Source: an uncultured Clostridia bacterium
GTDB taxonomy: Bacteria; Bacillota; Clostridia; Oscillospirales; Oscillospiraceae
Assembly (NCBI GenBank): GCA_947164825.1
Contig: CAMUYE010000006.1
Location: 1-51,645 of the forward strand
Direction of reading: 5' to 3'
Length of the DNA: 51,645 bases
The notes under the pieces were generated by a model. The model was not told where the DNA came from, searched no databases, and worked only from the letters and a program-made list of their open reading frames with translations. Positions 48,072 to 51,645 of the stretch are shown in pieces. Made by a program: the position numbers and the translations under genes. Within the stretch, counting starts at the first letter, position 1; the number at the start of each line of letters is the position of its first letter.

Positions 48072-50486
48072 ATGGAAGAACGTATCGAATACGAACAATT
48101 ACCCGTGATCGCACTGCGCGGCCTTGTGACCTTCCCCAGCGTCACGATGCACTTCGAAGCGGGACGGGAGAAATCCCTCCGGGCCATCGAAAAGGCGATG
48201 AAGGCCGATCAGCGGGTCCTGCTGCTGCCCCAGCGGGATCTGATGGAGAGCGATCCGGATTTCGATCAGCTTAATCCCATCGGCACCGTAGCCCAGATCC
48301 GCCAGATCATCCGTGTTCCCGGCGAGTCGGCACGGCTGCTGGTCACGGGCCAGACCCGCGCCAGGGTGGTGGCCGCGCTGAAAACGGAACCCTACCTCAG
48401 CGCCAGGATTGTCACGCTGCATGACGAAGAAGTTCCCGTGACCCCCAAGCTCGAAGCCATGATGCGCACGGCTTACCGGCTCCTGGAAGAGTATATGGAG
48501 CTCAGTCAGCGGCCCCTGCACGAGGAAATGCTGCGGATCATCGCCAGCAAAAAGCCCGGCGAAATCAGTGACATCGTGGCCCAGGCGGCTTCGTTCCGCT
48601 ATGAGGATAAGCTGGCCCTGCTGAATCAGCTCCATCCGGCGAAGCGTCTGTTCCGCTGCAACCGACTCATGGATCGGGAGCTGGACATCCTCGGCATTGA
48701 AGAGGAGATGCAGGACAAGGCCCAGGAGAGCATGAACAAGGACCAGCGCGACTACTATCTCCGGGAGCAGATGAAGGCCATTCGCGAGGAACTGGGGGAA
48801 GAAGAGGACGACGCCGACGAGTACGAACAGCGCGTCAAGGCGCTGAAACTGGACGCCGAGGCCGAGGAAAAGCTTCTCAAAGAGGTCAAGCGCCTGCGCA
48901 AGCAGGGCTTTGGCTCCGCCGAATCCGCCGTGATCCGCAACTATCTGGACGTAGCCCTGGAGCTGCCCTGGCACGAGTCCACCAAGGAACGGCTCAACGT
49001 GGAGCAGGCCCGGAAGCTTTTGGATCAGGATCACTACGGCCTGCAAAAGGTCAAAACGAGGATCCTGGAATTCCTGGCCGTTCGGCAGATGGCCCCCGAG
49101 AACCGGGGCCAGATCCTCTGCTTTGTGGGTCCTCCGGGCGTTGGCAAGACCTCCATCGCCTCCTCCATTGCCGCCTGCCTCAACCGCAAGCTGGCCCGGA
49201 TCTCTCTGGGCGGCGTGCACGATGAGGCGGAGATCCGCGGCCACCGGAAGACCTATATCGGCGCGATGCCCGGCCGCATCCTCACCGCGCTGACCCAGGT
49301 CAAGAGCAACAATCCCCTGATCCTCTTTGATGAGATCGACAAGCTGGGCGCCGATTACCGGGGCGATCCCTCCGCGGCTCTGCTGGAGGTCCTGGACCCG
49401 GAGCAAAACCACGCCTTCCGGGACAACTTCCTGGAGCTGCCCTTCGATCTGAGCAACTGCATGTTCATCACCACCGCCAACACCGACGACACCATCCCCC
49501 GGCCCCTGCTGGATCGCATGGAGGTCATCTATCTGGACTCCTACACCGACGAGGAGAAGCTGATGATCGCCAAGAACCACCTGCTGCCCAAGCAGCGGCA
49601 GCGCCACGGGCTCAAGAAATCCCAGATCCGGCTGCCGGACAGCACCCTGCGGGAGATCATCGCCTGCTATACCCGGGAGTCCGGCGTCCGCAGGCTGGAG
49701 CAGGAGCTGGCCAAGCTCTGCCGCCGGGTGGTCATGGAGCTGATCGAGCATCCCGAGACCGTCCGGGTCAACGTCAACAGCGCGAACCTGGAGAAATACC
49801 TGGGCATCCGCAAGTACCTGCCGGACCGCCTTTCCGAGGAGGATCCCGTCGGCCTGGTCAACGGCCTGGCCTGGACCTCCGTGGGCGGCGAAATGCTGGA
49901 GGTGGAGTGCAACGTGGTGGAGGGCTCCGGCAAGCTGGAGCTGACAGGCAACCTGGGCAAGGTCATGCAGGAGTCCGTTCAGGCCGCCATGAGCTATATC
50001 CGCTCCCGGGCGAAGAGCCTGGGAATCCCGGAGGATTTCTACAAGACCAAGGACATCCACGTCCACTTCCCCGAAGGCGCCGTGCCGAAGGACGGCCCCA
50101 GCGCCGGCATCACGATCTGCACTGCTATGGTGTCCGCTCTGACGGGCGCCGCGGTCCGGCGGGATCTCGCCATGACCGGGGAGATCTCCATCCGGGGCCG
50201 GGTCCTGGCCATCGGCGGGCTGAAGGAGAAGACCATGGCCGCTCTGCGCCGCGGGATCAAGACCGTGATCATTCCCCAGGACAATGTGAAGGACCTGGAG
50301 GAAATCGACCAGACCGTCCGCAAGGCTCTGACCTTTGTTCCCGTCCGCAGCGCCGATACCGTACTGGAGACCGCGCTCCGCTTCCCGGTGGCCGACGCCC
50401 CCGTAGTTGCGCCCGCCGACGCGTCGAGCCTTCCCCTGACCACTCCGCCCGTGCCGCGCAAGCGTAAGCCGGACATTCGGCAGTAG
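48072..50486 (+). CDS. lon: Lon protease
   Basis: 804 residues. There is an N-terminal substrate-binding LON domain (PVIALRGLVTFPSVTMHFEAGR) and a coiled-coil region with acidic EEEDDADEYE. The AAA+ domain has GPPGVGKTS (about 354-362) and LILFDEIDKLG. The protease domain carries Ser677 in PKDGPSAGIT and Lys720, 43 residues later as in E. coli Lon. AAAGGAGG precedes the ATG. It is a general ATP-dependent quality-control protease. Confidence 0.97.
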   Translation: MEERIEYEQLPVIALRGLVTFPSVTMHFEAGREKSLRAIEKAMKADQRVLLLPQRDLMESDPDFDQLNPIGTVAQIRQIIRVPGESARLLVTGQTRARVVAALKTEPYLSARIVTLHDEEVPVTPKLEAMMRTAYRLLEEYMELSQRPLHEEMLRIIASKKPGEISDIVAQAASFRYEDKLALLNQLHPAKRLFRCNRLMDRELDILGIEEEMQDKAQESMNKDQRDYYLREQMKAIREELGEEEDDADEYEQRVKALKLDAEAEEKLLKEVKRLRKQGFGSAESAVIRNYLDVALELPWHESTKERLNVEQARKLLDQDHYGLQKVKTRILEFLAVRQMAPENRGQILCFVGPPGVGKTSIASSIAACLNRKLARISLGGVHDEAEIRGHRKTYIGAMPGRILTALTQVKSNNPLILFDEIDKLGADYRGDPSAALLEVLDPEQNHAFRDNFLELPFDLSNCMFITTANTDDTIPRPLLDRMEVIYLDSYTDEEKLMIAKNHLLPKQRQRHGLKKSQIRLPDSTLREIIACYTRESGVRRLEQELAKLCRRVVMELIEHPETVRVNVNSANLEKYLGIRKYLPDRLSEEDPVGLVNGLAWTSVGGEMLEVECNVVEGSGKLELTGNLGKVMQESVQAAMSYIRSRAKSLGIPEDFYKTKDIHVHFPEGAVPKDGPSAGITICTAMVSALTGAAVRRDLAMTGEISIRGRVLAIGGLKEKTMAALRRGIKTVIIPQDNVKDLEEIDQTVRKALTFVPVRSADTVLETALRFPVADAPVVAPADASSLPLTTPPVPRKRKPDIRQ

Positions 50487-50487
50487 C

Positions 50488-50504
50488 GGCGCACATTGTG
50501 CGCC
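50488..50504. repeat. GGCGCACA palindrome after lon
   Basis: GGCGCACA and TGTGCGCC are separated by one T, immediately after the lon stop codon. Confidence 0.65.
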
Positions 50505-50513
50505 ACAGATCAG

Positions 50514-50541
50514 GGATTAAGGATTAAGGATTAGGGATCAG
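50514..50541. repeat. Single four-unit heptad array after lon
   Basis: GGATTAA, GGATTAA, GGATTAG and GGATCAG form 28 bp, preceded by a related AGATCAG and followed by AGTGGGAGAAG and GGATTAGAGATCAGGG. A very similar stretch follows engB at 51507. Confidence 0.88.
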
Positions 50542-50569
50542 AGTGGGAGAAGGGATTAGAGATCAGGGC

Positions 50570-50690
50570 TGTAGGGGCGGCCATTGGCCGCCCGCACCCC
50601 GCACCAAGGCTTCCTGAATGCATACGCCCGTAGGGGCGGCCATTGGCCGCCCTTTCCCGAACGCCTGTAGGGACAAGCCTTGCTTGTCCG
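50570..50690. repeat. Three GTAGGG-led palindromes in a row
   Basis: Copies lie at 50570-50594 (GGGCGGCC/GGCCGCCC stem), 50630-50652 (same stem) and 50666-50690 (GGACAAGC/GCTTGTCC stem). The lead TGTAGGG is kept while the third copy has a wholly different but still perfect stem. Together with the heptad arrays on each side, they fill most of the 428-bp gap at 50487-50914. Confidence 0.85.
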
Positions 50691-50718
50691 CCGGTCCCCA
50701 TCTGGGCCGAATGAAAAA

Positions 50719-50878
50719 TGAATAATGAATAGTGAATAATGAATAATTGTGGTATCGTTCAAATTGCTATTTGAACGATGGAAAAGAAAGGGAAACGAGA
50801 TCGAATCTATCCAATTTCGTTTTCCAAATGGCAATTTGGAAAACACCGCAATTTTCAATTTTCAACTATCAATTTTCA
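50719..50878. repeat. Composite element: heptad array, two hairpins, heptad array
   Basis: The left array 50719-50746 is four TGAATAR units. Two 11-bp stems with 4-nt loops follow: ATCGTTCAAAT (50754-50764 with 50769-50779) and GTTTTCCAAAT (50819-50829 with 50834-50844). The right array 50851-50878 reads ATTTTCA, ATTTTCA, ACTATCA, ATTTTCA. It ends about 20 bp before the engB RBS. Confidence 0.85.
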
Positions 50879-50914
50879 ATTTATCCCGCGTTTCCTTCCA
50901 GAGAGGAGGCAAAT

Positions 50915-51505
50915 ATGAACCTTCAAATTGCAGAATTCGTCACATCCATCACCGGCCTGAACCGGCTCCCCGCGGACGGCCTGCCCCAGATCGTATTCTC
51001 CGGCAAGTCCAACGTGGGCAAGTCCTCGGTCATCAACCGGGTGCTGAATCGCAAGAACTTTGCCCGGGTGGGGGAGACCCCCGGCAAGACCGTCCACATC
51101 AACTTCTTCCGCATCGACGGAACAGCCTACTTCGTGGACCTGCCGGGCTACGGCTACGCCAAGGTCCCCAAGGCCGAAAAGGAGCGCTGGGGCAAGCTGA
51201 TGGAGCAGTACTTTTCGGTGCCCGAGCGCATTGACCTGGGCGTCCTGATCGTGGACGCCCGGCACAAGCCCACCGCCGACGACTGCACCATGGCGGAGTA
51301 TTTCAAGTCTTCTGGCCGTCCCTTCGTCGTCGTCGCCAATAAGCTGGACAAGCTCAAAAAGTCCGAACTGGAGCCCAATATGGTACTGATCCGTCAGACC
51401 CTGGCCCTCCCCGAGGGGACAAAGCTGATCCCCTTCTCCGCCGAGAAGGGCACCGGCCGGGACGAGCTCGTGAAAGAGATTTTCGCCGCCTGCGGCGAAG
51501 TTTGA
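50915..51505 (+). CDS. engB: Ribosome biogenesis GTPase EngB/YsxC
   Basis: A 196-residue GTPase: FSGKSNVGKSSVINRV (G1, about 29-44), the TPGKT switch (G2), VDLPGYGYAK (G3), VANKLDKLKKSE (G4) and PFSAEKGTG (G5). The family acts in 50S assembly. AGAGAGGAGG precedes the ATG. It closes the tig-clpP-clpX-lon-engB cluster. The next repeat array begins right after the stop codon. Confidence 0.97.
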   Translation: MNLQIAEFVTSITGLNRLPADGLPQIVFSGKSNVGKSSVINRVLNRKNFARVGETPGKTVHINFFRIDGTAYFVDLPGYGYAKVPKAEKERWGKLMEQYFSVPERIDLGVLIVDARHKPTADDCTMAEYFKSSGRPFVVVANKLDKLKKSELEPNMVLIRQTLALPEGTKLIPFSAEKGTGRDELVKEIFAACGEV

Positions 51506-51506
51506 G

Positions 51507-51534
51507 GGATTAGGGATCAAGGATCAAGGATCAG
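51507..51534. repeat. Single four-unit heptad array after engB
   Basis: GGATTAG, GGATCAA, GGATCAA and GGATCAG form 28 bp and start 2 bp after the engB TGA. The following GGTGGGGGAAGGG and GAGATCAGGG match the sequence after the array at 50514, so a composite unit is present on both sides of engB. Confidence 0.88.
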
Positions 51535-51572
51535 GGTGGGGGAAGGGCTGAGAGATCAGGGAATCCCCGTCC

Positions 51573-51645
51573 CCCGAGGCAGACGCCTGCCAGTTTTGCC
51601 GTAGGGGCGGCCATCGGCCGTCCGCCCGAGGCAGACGCCTGTCAG
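51573..51645. repeat. 21-bp direct repeats flanking a GTAGGGG palindrome
   Basis: CCCGAGGCAGACGCCTGcCAG (51573-51593) and the same with TCAG (51625-51645) flank a GTAGGGGCGGCC-ATC-GGCCGTCC palindrome at 51601-51623. That palindrome's stem has one G-U-type change. The window ends inside this repeat region. Confidence 0.85.

Noticed and set aside
4447-51534. CRISPR arrays
   Set aside because: The units are 7 bp, contiguous without spacers and only four per array; no cas genes are in the window.

Overview
The window is G+C-rich, gene-dense DNA from the chromosome of a low-G+C-phylum (Firmicutes) anaerobe, most likely a gut Oscillospiraceae/Ruminococcaceae-type clostridium. The basis is the classic Firmicute gene neighbourhoods (ecfA1-ecfA2-ecfT-truA; tig-clpP-clpX-lon-engB; lepB-rbgA-rnhB-yraN; addB-addA), strong AGGAGG ribosome binding sites with several TTG/GTG starts, BirA-, LexA- and BlaI-type operators, and protein families common in this group. 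No rRNA, tRNA, CRISPR array, prophage or transposase gene was seen. The genus is not determinable from the sequence alone.

Layout. 1-3.6 kb: tail of an unknown gene, rplS with its own promoter and terminator, and a class A penicillin-binding protein carrying an inserted four-cysteine ribbon. 3.6-9.1 kb: an RNA-methyltransferase-like gene, the ECF transporter energising module, truA and a membrane-anchored propeller-like protein. 9.2-14 kb: a ClpE-type unfoldase, a membrane protein, then (minus strand) queH and a macro-domain/HTH fusion. 14-19.5 kb (minus): a four-gene operon, BlaI-like repressor, M56 metallopeptidase, FtsX-like permease and ATPase, behind a promoter with two BlaI-type operators. 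19.5-25.8 kb: bioY behind a BirA-like operator, divergent from a small gene behind a LexA-box promoter, then ssnA, a membrane protein, ygfK and a 51-residue membrane protein. 25.9-30.7 kb: a MITE-like element fused to the 3' end of a Ser/His-rich protein gene, and two flavoprotein genes. 30.8-37.7 kb: addB-addA. 37.7-40.1 kb (minus): a foldase-like membrane protein, a 6S RNA gene and a DUF1292 protein. 40.2-51.5 kb: lepB, rbgA, rnhB, yraN, a dipeptidase, a phosphoesterase, then tig, clpP, clpX, lon and engB.

Functional links. The ECF module (4.5-7.1 kb) has no substrate subunit beside it, while bioY stands alone at 19.6 kb, so BioY probably borrows this module. Proteostasis is well represented (tig, clpP, clpX, lon, clpE, foldase-like protein). 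DNA-break repair (addAB) and an SOS-box promoter occur in the same window. ssnA and ygfK belong to the selenium-/molybdenum-hydroxylase and anaerobic purine-degradation gene set, but their usual partners are absent here.

The least expected signal lies between genes. Seven intergenic spots carry tandem 7-bp units, essentially always four clean units (28 bp) per array. Unit sequence differs by locus, and arrays are often paired in inverted orientation around a palindromic centre (4447-4545, 7116-7197, 41854-41881, 47956-48026, 50514-50541, 50719-50878, 51507-51534). A second family of short palindromes, typically led by GTAGGG, keeps pairing while its stem sequence changes. I regard the four-heptad arrays as the best candidate for an undescribed element class.
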